A DNA stretch of 59,966 nt from Roseburia sp. (lineage in GTDB: Bacteria > Bacillota > Clostridia > Lachnospirales > Lachnospiraceae), in NCBI GenBank assembly GCA_023667765.1, contig JAMOZS010000009.1:1-59966 (forward strand), given 5' to 3'. Below are positions 26,690 through 36,468 of this stretch, piece by piece. Every line of letters starts with the position of its first letter. Position 1 is the first letter of the stretch. The notes under the pieces were generated by a model. It did no database searches. It was not told where the DNA came from and saw nothing but the letters and a program-made list of their open reading frames with translations. The position numbers and the translations under genes are program-made.

Positions 26690-27724
26690 ATGAAGGTTGT
26701 AGTATTAGCAGGCGGAACCAGCACCGAGAGAGACGTATCGCTGGTTTCAGGCAGTATGATTTATAAAGCTCTGAAAAGGAAAGGGCATCAGGCGATCCTT
26801 TTGGATGTATATCTGGGGTATCAGGGAGATGTGGAAGGTGTGTTTGAGCAGGAGACGGACTGGGCGGCACAGATTGGAGCCATACAGGAGAGGAAGCCGG
26901 ATTTGGAGGAGATAAAGGCATTGCGTCAGGACGGTGCAAAAAGCTTCTTCGGTCCTCAAGTGTTGGCGCTTTGTCAAAAGGCAGATGCCGTATTCATGGC
27001 GCTGCATGGGGCGAATGGTGAGGACGGTAAGATACAGGCATGCTTTGAGTTGATGGGAATCCCTTATACGGGCACGGATTTTGTCAGCTCGGCGATAGCC
27101 ATGGATAAGGGGATTTCAAAGGATATTTTCAGGGCCTACGGTATTCCCACGCCGGCGGGGATACGCCTTAAATCCGGGGAGACAGAGCAGGAGAGAGTGC
27201 CCTATCCCTGTATGGTGAAGGTATGCTGCGGAGGTTCCAGCGTGGGCGCTTATATCGCCAGAAATGCCCGGGAGTATGAGGCGGCGAAGAAGGAGGCCTT
27301 TACCTATGATAAGGAAGTGGTGGTTGAGCAATACATAGAGGGCAGAGAATTTTCTGTGGCCGTGATTAACGGTAAAGCGCTGCCGGTCATTGAGATAGCT
27401 CCCAAGGCGGGTTTTTATGATTATAAAAACAAATATCAGGAGGGCAGTACCGTTGAGACCTGTCCGGCTCTGATTAGTGAAGAAAAGACGAGAGAAATGC
27501 AGGCAATCGCAGAGAAAGTGTTTATGGCTTTGCGCTTAAAGGGCTATGCCCGTATGGATTTTATGATGGACAGTAAGGAGCGGTTGTTTTGTCTGGAGGC
27601 TAACACCCTGCCGGGCATGACTCCTACATCCTTGATTCCCCAGGAGGCTGCTGCTGTGGGAATTAGCTTTGAGGAGCTCTGTGAGCAGATATTGCAGCAG
27701 GCTCTTTCCGGGCAGGAGGTTTAG
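26690..27724 (+). CDS. ddl: D-alanine-D-alanine ligase
   Basis: 344 residues; ATP-grasp enzyme that makes D-Ala-D-Ala for peptidoglycan precursors. Motifs in order: VLAGGTSTERDVSLVSG, VFMALHGANGEDGKIQ, PYTGTDFVSSAIAMDK, PCMVKVCCGGSSVGAY, VEQYIEGREFSVAVI and EANTLPGMTPTSLIPQ. Length is normal. murF follows within 4 nt and uses the next product of the pathway, so they form an operon. Confidence 0.96.
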   Translation: MKVVVLAGGTSTERDVSLVSGSMIYKALKRKGHQAILLDVYLGYQGDVEGVFEQETDWAAQIGAIQERKPDLEEIKALRQDGAKSFFGPQVLALCQKADAVFMALHGANGEDGKIQACFELMGIPYTGTDFVSSAIAMDKGISKDIFRAYGIPTPAGIRLKSGETEQERVPYPCMVKVCCGGSSVGAYIARNAREYEAAKKEAFTYDKEVVVEQYIEGREFSVAVINGKALPVIEIAPKAGFYDYKNKYQEGSTVETCPALISEEKTREMQAIAEKVFMALRLKGYARMDFMMDSKERLFCLEANTLPGMTPTSLIPQEAAAVGISFEELCEQILQQALSGQEV

Positions 27725-27728
27725 GCTT

Positions 27729-29204
27729 ATGGATTTAACAATTTTGGAAATTGCCGGGGCCTGTGGAGGCAGACTGGTTCTGCAAGGGCTGGAGGAGACG
27801 GATTATGTGAGTTCTGTGGCCATTGATTCCAGGCTGGTGGCCAAGGAGGGTGTTTTTATTGCTACAAAGGGTGAGAGGGTGGACGGTCACAGTTTTATTC
27901 CCCAGGCGTTTCAAAAGGGCGCCAGTCTCGTGATTTGTGAGAAGGCGCCGGAACAGGTGGAGCGGGAGTGCGGCATTTCCCGCCAGGACTGGGGGAGTTA
28001 TCTCCAGGTGGAGGATTCCTTTCAGGCGCTCAAGGATTTGGCGGAGTATTACCGCGCTAAATTGACGCTTCCCGTGGTGGGAATCACCGGAAGCGTGGGA
28101 AAGACCAGCACGAAGGAATTTATTGCCGGCGTACTCTCGCAGAAATACCGGGTTTTAAAGACAGAGGGTAATTATAATAATGAAGTGGGCGTGCCTCTTA
28201 CGCTTTTGCGGATTCGGAAGGAACATACCGCCGCCGTAGTGGAGATGGGGATTAGCGATTTCGGGGAAATGCACCGGCTTAGTAAGATGGTGCGGCCTGA
28301 TATCTGTGTGATAACGAATATCGGGCAATGCCATCTGGAAAATTTAAAGACCAGAGACGGTATTTTACAGGCAAAATCAGAAATTTTTGATTATATGTCG
28401 GAGAGCGGCGCTGTGGTATTAAACGGTGAGGACGATAAGCTGTCAGCTGTGGGCGTCGTTCAAAGGGGAAGCTGTCTGAAGGGCGGCGGCAAGCCGGGAG
28501 AGCCGCTTTTTTTCGGATTGGGCGGTAATGACAGAGAAGAGGTTTATGCCACGGATATTACAGGGAGAGGCCTGTGGGGCAGCGAGGCTATCCTGCATCT
28601 GCGCTCAGAAAGAGGCCGGCAGAGCTTTCGGATAAAGATACCCCTGCCGGGCCGGCATATGGTGATGAATGCGGTAGCGGCCGCCTGTGTCGCGCGGCTG
28701 CTTTCTTTGAACCGGAAGGAAATCGTTGAGGGAATTGGTAAGATACAGGCGGCGGGAGGCCGGGGAAGGCTGCTGCGTCTGCCGAGATATACGCTGATTG
28801 ACGAGTGTTATAATGCGAATCCGGTATCCATGAGGGCGGCGCTGGAGCTGCTTGCTATGGCGGACGGCTGTAAGGTGGCGATTCTGGGAGATATGTTTGA
28901 GCTGGGAGAAGATTCCGATACGCTGCATGCCCGGGTGGGAGGCTATGGCGTACAAAGCGGCGTGGACAAAATGCTGTGTGTGGGAGAAAATGCAAGGCAT
29001 ATGTATCGGGCAGCCAGGGAAGAGGCGGCACCCGGGCAGGAGATCTTTTATTTCTCTGACAGGCAGGAGCTTATGACGGCGTTGGAGAGTCACAGGGAGA
29101 CCTATTTACCCACAGGCTGCACGGTGCTTTTGAAGGCCTCCCATGGAATGAACTTTACCGGGGTGTTGAGCTGGCTGCAGGATTTTCTGCAATCAGACGG
29201 ATAA
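27729..29204 (+). CDS. murF: UDP-MurNAc-tripeptide:D-Ala-D-Ala ligase
   Basis: 491 residues from ATG 27729 (RBS AGGAGG inside the end of ddl). Adds D-Ala-D-Ala to the muramyl tripeptide. Mur-ligase signatures: AIDSRLVAKEGVFIATKGER at the N-terminus, the ATP loop GITGSVGKTSTKEFIAGVL, EGNYNNEVGVPLTLL, EMGISDFGEMHRLS and DECYNANPVSMRAALE. Normal length. Confidence 0.96.
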   Translation: MDLTILEIAGACGGRLVLQGLEETDYVSSVAIDSRLVAKEGVFIATKGERVDGHSFIPQAFQKGASLVICEKAPEQVERECGISRQDWGSYLQVEDSFQALKDLAEYYRAKLTLPVVGITGSVGKTSTKEFIAGVLSQKYRVLKTEGNYNNEVGVPLTLLRIRKEHTAAVVEMGISDFGEMHRLSKMVRPDICVITNIGQCHLENLKTRDGILQAKSEIFDYMSESGAVVLNGEDDKLSAVGVVQRGSCLKGGGKPGEPLFFGLGGNDREEVYATDITGRGLWGSEAILHLRSERGRQSFRIKIPLPGRHMVMNAVAAACVARLLSLNRKEIVEGIGKIQAAGGRGRLLRLPRYTLIDECYNANPVSMRAALELLAMADGCKVAILGDMFELGEDSDTLHARVGGYGVQSGVDKMLCVGENARHMYRAAREEAAPGQEIFYFSDRQELMTALESHRETYLPTGCTVLLKASHGMNFTGVLSWLQDFLQSDG

Positions 29205-29255
29205 AGACATAATTTTCCGACTGCTCACATAAAATGAAACAAATAAGGAATCGGA

Positions 29256-29684
29256 ATGGTTAGTGTGAGAAAGAAAAGAAGGATTCTTTGTACCGTACTG
29301 GTTCTGCTATTGGCTGTGGCAGCATTAGCAGGCTGTAATCTGCTCAGCGAGGAGAAGATTAAGTTAAGAGACCTGGAGATGACCGTATTAAGCGAAGATA
29401 AAATTCCGGAGGAATTAAAGACAATTATAGACGAGAAAAAAAGCCAGCCCTTCCAGCTGACTTATAAGGACAATGGAAACCTGTATATTTGTATCGGCTA
29501 CGGGGAACAGAGTACAGGCGGTTACAGTGTGGTAGTGAATGAGTTGTATCTGACAGACAGCTCCATTTACGTCAACACATCACTGTTGGGGCCGGATACT
29601 GCAAACAGAGATAATCCGGTGGCTTCTTATCCGTTTATCGTTATAAAGACGGAGCTTTTAGAACAGCCGGTTATTTTTGAGTAG
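29256..29684 (+). CDS. PrcB-like lipoprotein
   Basis: 142 residues with a lipoprotein signal (VLLLAVAALAGC). The mature part has the PrcB C-terminal-domain pattern: GNLYICIGYGEQSTGGYSVV, TDSSIYVNTSLLGP, ASYPFIVIKT. PrcB is a protease-complex subunit in spirochaetes; in Firmicutes such domains are uncharacterised. It is 51 nt downstream of murF and overlaps the end of plsC by 14 bp in convergent orientation. Confidence 0.8.
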   Translation: MVSVRKKRRILCTVLVLLLAVAALAGCNLLSEEKIKLRDLEMTVLSEDKIPEELKTIIDEKKSQPFQLTYKDNGNLYICIGYGEQSTGGYSVVVNELYLTDSSIYVNTSLLGPDTANRDNPVASYPFIVIKTELLEQPVIFE

Positions 29685-30429
29685 TCAGTGCGTCGGCATA
29701 CAGCTCTTTATTCTTCTGATAGGTATCGGAAATGATTCCTCTTACATAAGAGCCCAGGCTTTTTTGGGTTTCTCTATCCAGCTCTTTGATAGAAACAGGC
29801 TTACCGTATTCAATGATTACGGTAGCCTTTTTTATTTTGGGAAACTGGTCCTCAAAGACTGCCCCGGAGTTGACAATCGTCATGGGAATAATAGGAACAT
29901 TTCCCTTTTGGGCAATTTTAAAGCTGCCTTCATGAAAGGGAAGGAAGGTATCCTTTACCTTATTGCGGGTGCCTTCGGGGAAAATACATATGGAAATACC
30001 GCTTTTTACTTTTTCCACCCCTGCAAGAATAACCTTCAGGCCCTCTTTGATATTCTCACGGTCCAGAAAGAGACAGTGAAGATTTTTCATCCAGTGCAGC
30101 AGCAGAGGGAAGCGCAGCATTTCCTTTTTGGCGACATAGCCTGTGGGTCTGGGAACCCGCACATAAGTCAGTATGATATCAAAAAAGCTGCGGTGATTAC
30201 CCACATATAAAACCGCACTGTCCCTGGGAATGTTTTCTTCCCCCAGGGCAATGACCTTCGTGCCCGCCAGTCGAATGACAATGCGAAAGGCCCAGTTTAC
30301 AATGGCAAGAGAGCTTCTGTCCTTTAACGCAGGGTTAAATTTTCCGATAATCCACTCTGCCAGCAGCAAAGGTATCGATAAAATCAGAAAAGAAACGACA
30401 AAAACACAAATAACAATAAAGCGTATCAT
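29671..30429 (-). CDS. plsC: 1-acyl-glycerol-3-phosphate acyltransferase
   Basis: 252 residues from ATG 30429, which has GAGGT upstream; the longer frame to 30486 lacks a site. An N-terminal transmembrane helix (FIVICVFVVSFLILSIPLLL) is followed by acyltransferase motifs NHRSFFDII (H-x4-D), LFLDREN and ICIFPEGTRN. It makes phosphatidic acid at the membrane. The gene stands alone and is divergent from pyrC. Confidence 0.93.
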   Translation of the reverse strand: MIRFIVICVFVVSFLILSIPLLLAEWIIGKFNPALKDRSSLAIVNWAFRIVIRLAGTKVIALGEENIPRDSAVLYVGNHRSFFDIILTYVRVPRPTGYVAKKEMLRFPLLLHWMKNLHCLFLDRENIKEGLKVILAGVEKVKSGISICIFPEGTRNKVKDTFLPFHEGSFKIAQKGNVPIIPMTIVNSGAVFEDQFPKIKKATVIIEYGKPVSIKELDRETQKSLGSYVRGIISDTYQKNKELYADALTTQK

Positions 30430-30634
30430 AGTTACCTCACATGTTTGACGGCGCTGTACGTCCGACCTTTTCGCACAGTATAGCATATTTTTCCTGTAAT
30501 GTACATAGTCATGCCGCCTCTTTTCTTTTTGGAGGAAGCATGGTACAATAAGTCCATATTTGAGGCAGGAAATGTCCGAATGGTATCATAATGTAAGATT
30601 CGAGCTGCCGCAAGGCGGCAACAGGGAGGTTGGT

Positions 30635-31945
30635 ATGCTGCTGATTCAAAACGGATATATGATAGACCCCAAATCGGGAAGAGAAGGAAAGCTGGATATT
30701 CTGGTACAGGACGGAAGGATTGCGCGTATTCAGAAAAATATGGAAAAGCCTGCCGGAGAAGTGCAGGTCATAGATGCGGAAGGGCTGTTGGTAGCGCCGG
30801 GGCTGGTGGATGTACATGTGCATTTCAGGGACCCGGGCTTCACCTATAAGGAGGATATTCAGAGCGGGGCAAAGGCGGCCGCAAGAGGAGGTTTTACCAG
30901 TGTAGTGATGATGGCGAATACGAATCCTCCCGTAGACAATGAGCAGACGCTGCAGGAGGCGCTGGCAAAAGGGGCTGAAACGGATATCAGAGTGTATTCC
31001 TGCGCTAATGTAAGCCGGGGCATGCAGGGCAGGGAGCTGGTCTGTATGGAGGAACTGGCACAGGCGGGGGCGGCAGGCTTTACAGACGACGGTATCCCTC
31101 TTTTGGATGCCCGGTTGGCAAGAGAGGCCATGGAGCGGGCGGCAAGACTGGATAAGCCTGTCAGCTTACATGAGGAGCACCCGGAGCTCATCGAAAATAA
31201 CGGCATTAATAAAGGAAAGGCAAGTGAGTATTACGGAATCGGAGGTTCTCCCAGAGAGGCCGAAATTGTCATGGTAGAGCGGGATTTGCAGCTTGCGCTG
31301 GAGACGGGGGCCTGTGTCAATATACAGCATATCAGCAGCAAAGAGTCAGTGGAGCTGGTGCGTCAGGCGAAAAAGAAGGGAAATCATATCCATGCGGAGG
31401 CGACTCCCCATCATTTTTCTCTGACAGAGGAGGCAGTCCTTCAATATGGGACACTGGCTAAAATGAATCCTCCCCTGAGAGAGGAGGAGGACAGGCAGGA
31501 GATTATCCGGGGATTGGTGGATGGAACAATTGACTTGATTGCCACGGATCACGCCCCTCATGCAAAGGAGGAAAAGAGCAGGCCCATCACCCAGGCGCCC
31601 AGCGGCATGATTGGTCTGGAAACAGCGCTTCCTCTGGGCATTACCATGCTGGTGGACGCCGGATATCTTACCATGAGACAACTTTTGACCAGAATGAGCA
31701 CGAATCCGGCCGCTATGTACCATCTGGACGCCGGATATCTGGCGGAGGGCGGGCCGGCGGATATTGTGCTGATTGATACCGCAGCTACGGTAGTCCCCGG
31801 TGAATATGCGTCAAAGTCTGACAATACTCCTTTTACCGGTTGGAAGCTGAAGGGAAAAGTGAGAACGGTTATATGTGCCGGAAAAGTCATATACGAAGGG
31901 CAGGATGGAACCGTTAGACACAGAAGGGATAAAGTTAAAATGTGA
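30635..31945 (+). CDS. pyrC: Dihydroorotase
   Basis: 436 residues from ATG 30635 (RBS AGGGAGG). The third step of pyrimidine synthesis. Motifs: VDVHVHFRDPGFTYKED (metal-binding H-x-H), the carboxylated-Lys region, SLHEEHPELI, HAEATPHHFSLT and ATDHAPHAKEEK. Type I dihydroorotase length. A small hairpin (TGCCGC-AA-GGCGGCA) sits just before the RBS and could affect translation. pyrK and pyrD follow on the same strand. Confidence 0.95.
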   Translation: MLLIQNGYMIDPKSGREGKLDILVQDGRIARIQKNMEKPAGEVQVIDAEGLLVAPGLVDVHVHFRDPGFTYKEDIQSGAKAAARGGFTSVVMMANTNPPVDNEQTLQEALAKGAETDIRVYSCANVSRGMQGRELVCMEELAQAGAAGFTDDGIPLLDARLAREAMERAARLDKPVSLHEEHPELIENNGINKGKASEYYGIGGSPREAEIVMVERDLQLALETGACVNIQHISSKESVELVRQAKKKGNHIHAEATPHHFSLTEEAVLQYGTLAKMNPPLREEEDRQEIIRGLVDGTIDLIATDHAPHAKEEKSRPITQAPSGMIGLETALPLGITMLVDAGYLTMRQLLTRMSTNPAAMYHLDAGYLAEGGPADIVLIDTAATVVPGEYASKSDNTPFTGWKLKGKVRTVICAGKVIYEGQDGTVRHRRDKVKM

Positions 31946-32083
31946 TTTAATTATTGCAAAAAAACGGATTGGCAAAAGGATAGACCGTCTATGCAGGCCC
32001 GGACAGGGTATTCTGTCAGGAGAACGGGGCAGGATGAGATAAAAGAGAAAGGTGTCAGTACACCGGTAGAAAGGAAAGAAAAA

Positions 32084-32995
32084 ATGAAACAAAAAATAAC
32101 GGCCGTTGTAATTTCCCAAAAAGAAATTGCGCCACAGATTTATGACATGTGGATTGGAACAAAGCTGGCGGAGCAGGCAAAGCCCGGACAATTTATCTGT
32201 GTGTATCCCAAGGATAAAAGTACGCTGCTCCCCAGACCTATCAGTATCTGCGAGGTAAGTGAGGACAGGCAGGCGCTGCGTATTGTCTATCGAATCGCAG
32301 GTCAGGGCACAAAGGAGTTTTCTTCCCATCAGGCGGGAGCTTCGATTGACATTCTTGGCATATTGGGCAATGGCTTTCCGCTGGAGGAGGCAAAGGGCAA
32401 GAAGGTCTTTCTCATGGGCGGAGGTATCGGTATTCCTCCTATGCTGGAGCTGGCAAAAGAGTTGGCGGCCGGGGAGGGAGGAACTCGGACAAATACAATT
32501 CGGAACCTGGCGGCAGAAGAAATGACGGTAGAAGAAAAGACGGCGCAGGAAACGGAAGCAGGAGACAGAGAAGAAAAGGGGCAAAAAATTAAATCGGAAA
32601 TTAACAAGTGTGATTTGCAGATAATGGTAGGTTATCGGGACAGCCATACCTTTTTAAGGGAGGATTTGGAAAGATATGGAACGGTCTATATGGCAACAGA
32701 GGACGGAAGCGTGGGTACAAAGGGAAATGTGATGGACGCCATAGCGGAGAATAATTTAGATGCGGGTGTTATTTATGCCTGCGGCCCGATGCCTATGTTG
32801 AGGGCGGTGAAGGCTTATGCCTCAGAAAAGCAGATTCCTGCTTATTTATCCTTAGAGGAGCATATGGCCTGCGGTGTGGGCGCCTGCCTGGGTTGTGTGG
32901 CAAAGACGAAGGAAGTGCATCCTCACTCTCATGTGCAGAATGCCCGTATCTGTACGGATGGTCCCGTATTTGAAGCAGGGGAGGTAGAAATCTAA
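32084..32995 (+). CDS. pyrK: Dihydroorotate dehydrogenase electron-transfer subunit
   Basis: 303 residues from ATG 32084 (RBS AAAGGAAAG). It carries FAD and a [2Fe-2S] cluster and passes electrons from PyrD to NAD. The FAD motif is LLPRPISICEV, the NAD motif GGGIGIPPMLELAKEL. The cluster ligands are in MACGVGACLGC and NARICTDGPV. A charged insert of about 45 residues (near 128-173, Glu/Lys/Thr-rich) interrupts the NAD domain; typical PyrK is about 250-260 residues. The stop overlaps the pyrD start (TAATG). Confidence 0.94.
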   Translation: MKQKITAVVISQKEIAPQIYDMWIGTKLAEQAKPGQFICVYPKDKSTLLPRPISICEVSEDRQALRIVYRIAGQGTKEFSSHQAGASIDILGILGNGFPLEEAKGKKVFLMGGGIGIPPMLELAKELAAGEGGTRTNTIRNLAAEEMTVEEKTAQETEAGDREEKGQKIKSEINKCDLQIMVGYRDSHTFLREDLERYGTVYMATEDGSVGTKGNVMDAIAENNLDAGVIYACGPMPMLRAVKAYASEKQIPAYLSLEEHMACGVGACLGCVAKTKEVHPHSHVQNARICTDGPVFEAGEVEI

Positions 32996-33903
32996 TGAAT
33001 ATGCAAACTGAGATAGCTGGTGTTATTTTTAAGAATCCTGTGATGACGGCTTCCGGTACCTTCGGTTCCGGTATGGAATATTCGGAGTTTGTGGATATCA
33101 ATCAGCTGGGCGCCGTGGTAACAAAGGGTGTGGCAAATGTACCCTGGCCGGGGAATCCCGTACCCAGAGTGGCCGAGGTTTACGGCGGTATGCTGAATGC
33201 CATTGGCCTGCAAAATCCCGGCATTGATGTGTTTATGGAGCGGGATATCCCCTTCCTGAAACAGTATGATACAAAGATTATTGTAAATGTCTGCGGAAAG
33301 AGCGTGGAGGATTATGTGGAGGTAGTGGAGCGTCTGGGAGATGAAGGGGCCGTAGCCATGCTGGAGATTAATGTGTCCTGCCCCAATGTAAAGGAGGGCG
33401 CTATTGCTTTCGGGCAGAAGGCGGATGCCCTGTATCATATCACGGAGGAACTGAAAAGACATGCGAAGCAGCCTATTATGATGAAGCTGAGCCCTAATGT
33501 GACGGATATTACGGAAATGGCCAGAGCTGCGGAAGCGGCGGGGGCGGATGCATTGTCCCTGATTAATACCATTACCGGTATGAAAATTGATATTCACAGG
33601 CGTCAGTTCGCCATTGCCAATAAGACAGGGGGGATGAGCGGCCCCGCCATCAAGCCGGTTGCGGTACGCATGGTCTATCAGGTGGCCCAGGCTGTGAAGA
33701 TTCCGATTGTGGGTATGGGGGGAATTGCCTGTGCGGAGGACGCCATTGAATTTATTCTGGCGGGGGCCAGCGCCGTCAGTGTGGGAGCCATGAATTTCGT
33801 AAATCCCTATATTACCATGGAGATTATAAAAGGCATGGAAGATTATATGAAGCAATACCATGTGGAAAGACTTTCGGAATTGATAGGAGCAGTTCATTCC
33901 TGA
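32995..33903 (+). CDS. pyrD: Dihydroorotate dehydrogenase, catalytic subunit (class 1B)
   Basis: 302 residues. FMN enzyme that oxidises dihydroorotate with PyrK. Signatures: NPVMTASGTFGSGMEYSEF, the active-site Cys region LEINVSCPNVKEGAIAFG, and SLINTITGMKIDI. It also has GMSGPAIKPVAVRMVYQVA and GMGGIACAEDAIEF. Translationally coupled to pyrK. Confidence 0.96.
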   Translation: MNMQTEIAGVIFKNPVMTASGTFGSGMEYSEFVDINQLGAVVTKGVANVPWPGNPVPRVAEVYGGMLNAIGLQNPGIDVFMERDIPFLKQYDTKIIVNVCGKSVEDYVEVVERLGDEGAVAMLEINVSCPNVKEGAIAFGQKADALYHITEELKRHAKQPIMMKLSPNVTDITEMARAAEAAGADALSLINTITGMKIDIHRRQFAIANKTGGMSGPAIKPVAVRMVYQVAQAVKIPIVGMGGIACAEDAIEFILAGASAVSVGAMNFVNPYITMEIIKGMEDYMKQYHVERLSELIGAVHS

Positions 33904-33986
33904 ATAGAATAGGCCGGGTGTCGATACATATTTTGAGCTATCCTTTCATATACATACGATATCAGTATTTGTATGGAGGTATGCTT

Positions 33987-35543
33987 GTGGAGCTATTAAA
34001 GAAGAATATACATATGGACCGCACGCGTGCGGAGACCGAGAGCCAGATTACGCTGGAGGATGATTTGAATATCCCTGAGAGTAAGCCGGATGTAAGCTCT
34101 CTGAATCTGGAGAAGGGAAACATAATCATTGAGGAAGTCAAGCCGGGCATTGATTTGATTCATGTCAGAGGACGGCTGGTATTCCATATTCTCTATCACA
34201 CGATGGAGGAGGGGAGTAGACTTGTCTCTCTGGAGGGAAAGCTGCCCTTTGAAGAAAAGCTGCACTTACAGGGAGCGACTCCTGCGGATACGGTGACGGT
34301 AAACGGGGAGGCAGAGGATATCAGCATTGGGATTATCAACTCGCGTAAGCTGAGCGTTCAGGCTGTGGTGACGCTGACGGCGAAGGTGGAGGAGCTTTAT
34401 GATGAGGAAGTACCTATCGGACTCCATGGAAGCGAGACGGTGGAATATCGTAAAATGCCCATGGACCTGGCCCAGATTGCCGTCAGCAAAAACGATATAT
34501 TCAGGATAAAGGAGGAGGCGCCTCTTCCTGCAGGCTTCCCCAACATTTATCAAATCTTGTGGGATTCCGTGAATCTGGGGGATATGCAGTTTAAGGCCAT
34601 GGAGGGGAAGCTGAGTATTCAGGGAGAGCTTCAGATATTCATTCTGTATGAAGGGGAGGGGGAAAACCATCCCATACGCTCCTTTGAAACGGTGATTCCC
34701 ATAAGCGGTATGCTGGACTGCCATGGCTGTGGGGAAGGCAGTTTTCTGGATATCGGTTTTGGCATAGGTCAGCAGGAGCTGACGGTTCGGCCGGACTTGG
34801 ACGGGGAAGAACGAAGCATCGGTATTGAGATAGCCCTTGATATGAACATTCGTATCTATGAGGAGCGGCGGGAAGAGATTCTCACGGATATTTATGGCGT
34901 GAACAGAGAGGTAAATGCCATTACCCGCGAAGCAAATCTGCGAAAGCTTTTGACTCGCATGACCGGAAAGACCAAGCTTGGTGAGAGAATGAGAATAGAA
35001 AGCGGCAGCGCTGCTATATTACAGCTGTTGCACAGCGAGGGGAAGGTGCTTCCCGGCACGCAGTCTGTAGTGGAGAACGGTATTTTGATGCAGGGCAGCC
35101 TTCAGATTAAGGTGATGTATATTACCGGAGATGATGAGACGCCCTATGCGTCCGCGCAATCTGTGATTCCTTATCAGTATACGATGGAAATACCGGGGAT
35201 TACTTCTGAGGATATGGGGCAGGTGCAGGTTCGTCTGGAGCAGCTGCAGGTGACGATGCTGGACGGTGAGGAAATGGATGTGAAGGCGATATTGTCCTTC
35301 AGTACCACGGTATTCCAGAATGCGCCCATGGAATTAATTGGTGAAATTCAGGTAGAGGAGCTGGAGCGCGGAAAGCTGAGCAGCCTGCCGGGCATGGTCA
35401 TTTATGTGGTACGGGAGGGAGATAATCTCTGGAATATCGGGAAAAAATACTATGTGACAGTGGATGCTCTAAAGGAACTGAACGGTCTGACCGGCGATGA
35501 AATACGACCGGGTCAGAAGCTGCTTATCACAAAAGGCGTATAA
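33987..35543 (+). CDS. sipL: SipL-type spore morphogenesis protein (DUF3794 + LysM)
   Basis: 518 residues from GTG 33987, which gives the expected start MELLKKNIHM and has GGAGG 7 nt before it; the ATG at 33981 is too close. Two or three DUF3794-type beta domains (LNIPESKPDVSSL... to ~450) are followed by a C-terminal LysM domain (YVVREGDNLWNIGKKYYVTV). This is the architecture of SipL, which links coat proteins to the forespore in Clostridia. It implies a spore-forming host. It follows pyrD by 83 nt. Confidence 0.9.
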   Translation: MELLKKNIHMDRTRAETESQITLEDDLNIPESKPDVSSLNLEKGNIIIEEVKPGIDLIHVRGRLVFHILYHTMEEGSRLVSLEGKLPFEEKLHLQGATPADTVTVNGEAEDISIGIINSRKLSVQAVVTLTAKVEELYDEEVPIGLHGSETVEYRKMPMDLAQIAVSKNDIFRIKEEAPLPAGFPNIYQILWDSVNLGDMQFKAMEGKLSIQGELQIFILYEGEGENHPIRSFETVIPISGMLDCHGCGEGSFLDIGFGIGQQELTVRPDLDGEERSIGIEIALDMNIRIYEERREEILTDIYGVNREVNAITREANLRKLLTRMTGKTKLGERMRIESGSAAILQLLHSEGKVLPGTQSVVENGILMQGSLQIKVMYITGDDETPYASAQSVIPYQYTMEIPGITSEDMGQVQVRLEQLQVTMLDGEEMDVKAILSFSTTVFQNAPMELIGEIQVEELERGKLSSLPGMVIYVVREGDNLWNIGKKYYVTVDALKELNGLTGDEIRPGQKLLITKGV

Positions 35544-35545
35544 AA

Positions 35546-35593
35546 ATCCCCCGGCTTTTCGGGAAGAAAGTATTCCCTGAAAAGCCGGGGGAT
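35546..35593. terminator. Strong hairpin between sipL and the convergent gene
   Basis: ATCCCCCGGCTTTTC pairs with GAAAAGCCGGGGGAT. On the minus strand it is followed by TTTTT, so it best terminates the gene at 35671..36291. On the plus strand the T-run is poor, but it may also stop sipL transcripts. Confidence 0.85.
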
Positions 35594-35670
35594 TATCCTG
35601 TCAAAATGTTTCCTGCACCGGAATGCGCCGCAAAGGAGCAAATTCCTCTGCCAATCCGTGTGCAGCTGCC

Positions 35671-36291
35671 TTAGTTTTTGTTACTGATTCCGGCCTCTGC
35701 AGCCAAATCATCAAATTTCTTCATCACGGCGTCATAAGTATTCTGGGAGAGTTCCGGTAAAGCGCCGCCCCAGGTCTTTTCTGCCATCTTATAGCCCTTT
35801 TTAAAGGCCTCCCGCATTTCCTCGATTTTATCCGGGTCACCGCCTGTCAGAGCGGTAGCGAACTGGATAATACGGTCGGAAGTCTGATTAACGCCCCAAT
35901 AACCGTCCTCAGCAATATCTGCCTGAGCCTGAGCCTTTGTAGCGGGGTCTACCGAATAGTTTCCGCTCTTCAAAAAGCGCCAGATGTCATTGGCATTACC
36001 GTAAGCGTTGGACTGCTTAGTCATGAGCTTCTCTACGAGACTGCGCATCTGAGAAGTTCTGTTTTCAGCGTCTGCCTTCAGCTTTGCAACTACAGCCGGG
36101 TCGGCTTTGTAGGTCTTTTTGGTTGAGGCGGTCTGAGCTTCCGTGGAAGGCTCATAGATAACGCCGGTCTCCTCTGCTGCAGATGTGGCTTCGGATGTGG
36201 TATCTGCCTTCGTGGTATTTGTGGCAGAGTAGCTATAGGCACTTGCTGCCTGTCCTGATGTAAGTCCGTTTACATTCATCATATTAATCAC
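35671..36291 (-). CDS. Conserved hypothetical, disordered N-terminus and helical C-domain
   Basis: 206 residues from GTG 36291; an ATG at 36282 is an alternative better spaced from AAAGG. Residues 1-60 are Ser/Thr/Ala-rich and look disordered. From ~65 the sequence is helical (VAKLKADAENRTSQMRSLVE) and ends in a compact block GYWGVNQTSDRIIQFATALT, then DPDKIEEMREAFKKGYKMAE. I have seen this block in Lachnospiraceae proteins of unknown role, some annotated by error as hydrogenase component. No signal peptide. Function unknown. Confidence 0.75.
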   Translation of the reverse strand: MINMMNVNGLTSGQAASAYSYSATNTTKADTTSEATSAAEETGVIYEPSTEAQTASTKKTYKADPAVVAKLKADAENRTSQMRSLVEKLMTKQSNAYGNANDIWRFLKSGNYSVDPATKAQAQADIAEDGYWGVNQTSDRIIQFATALTGGDPDKIEEMREAFKKGYKMAEKTWGGALPELSQNTYDAVMKKFDDLAAEAGISNKN

Positions 36292-36468
36292 GCCTTTCTG
36301 CTTCTCTTCTATGGAAGCTGAATCTAAGGAAACGCTGTTTTCATCAGCTCTTCCTTTGTATTTGACAATCCTCCATGATTGTATTTTTTATTTCGGCTGT
36401 TTCATGGGAAAACTTTACCCCTCAAGCCGAGATTTTTGCTCGTTTTTGACGTTTTTTTCAAAGGTCTG

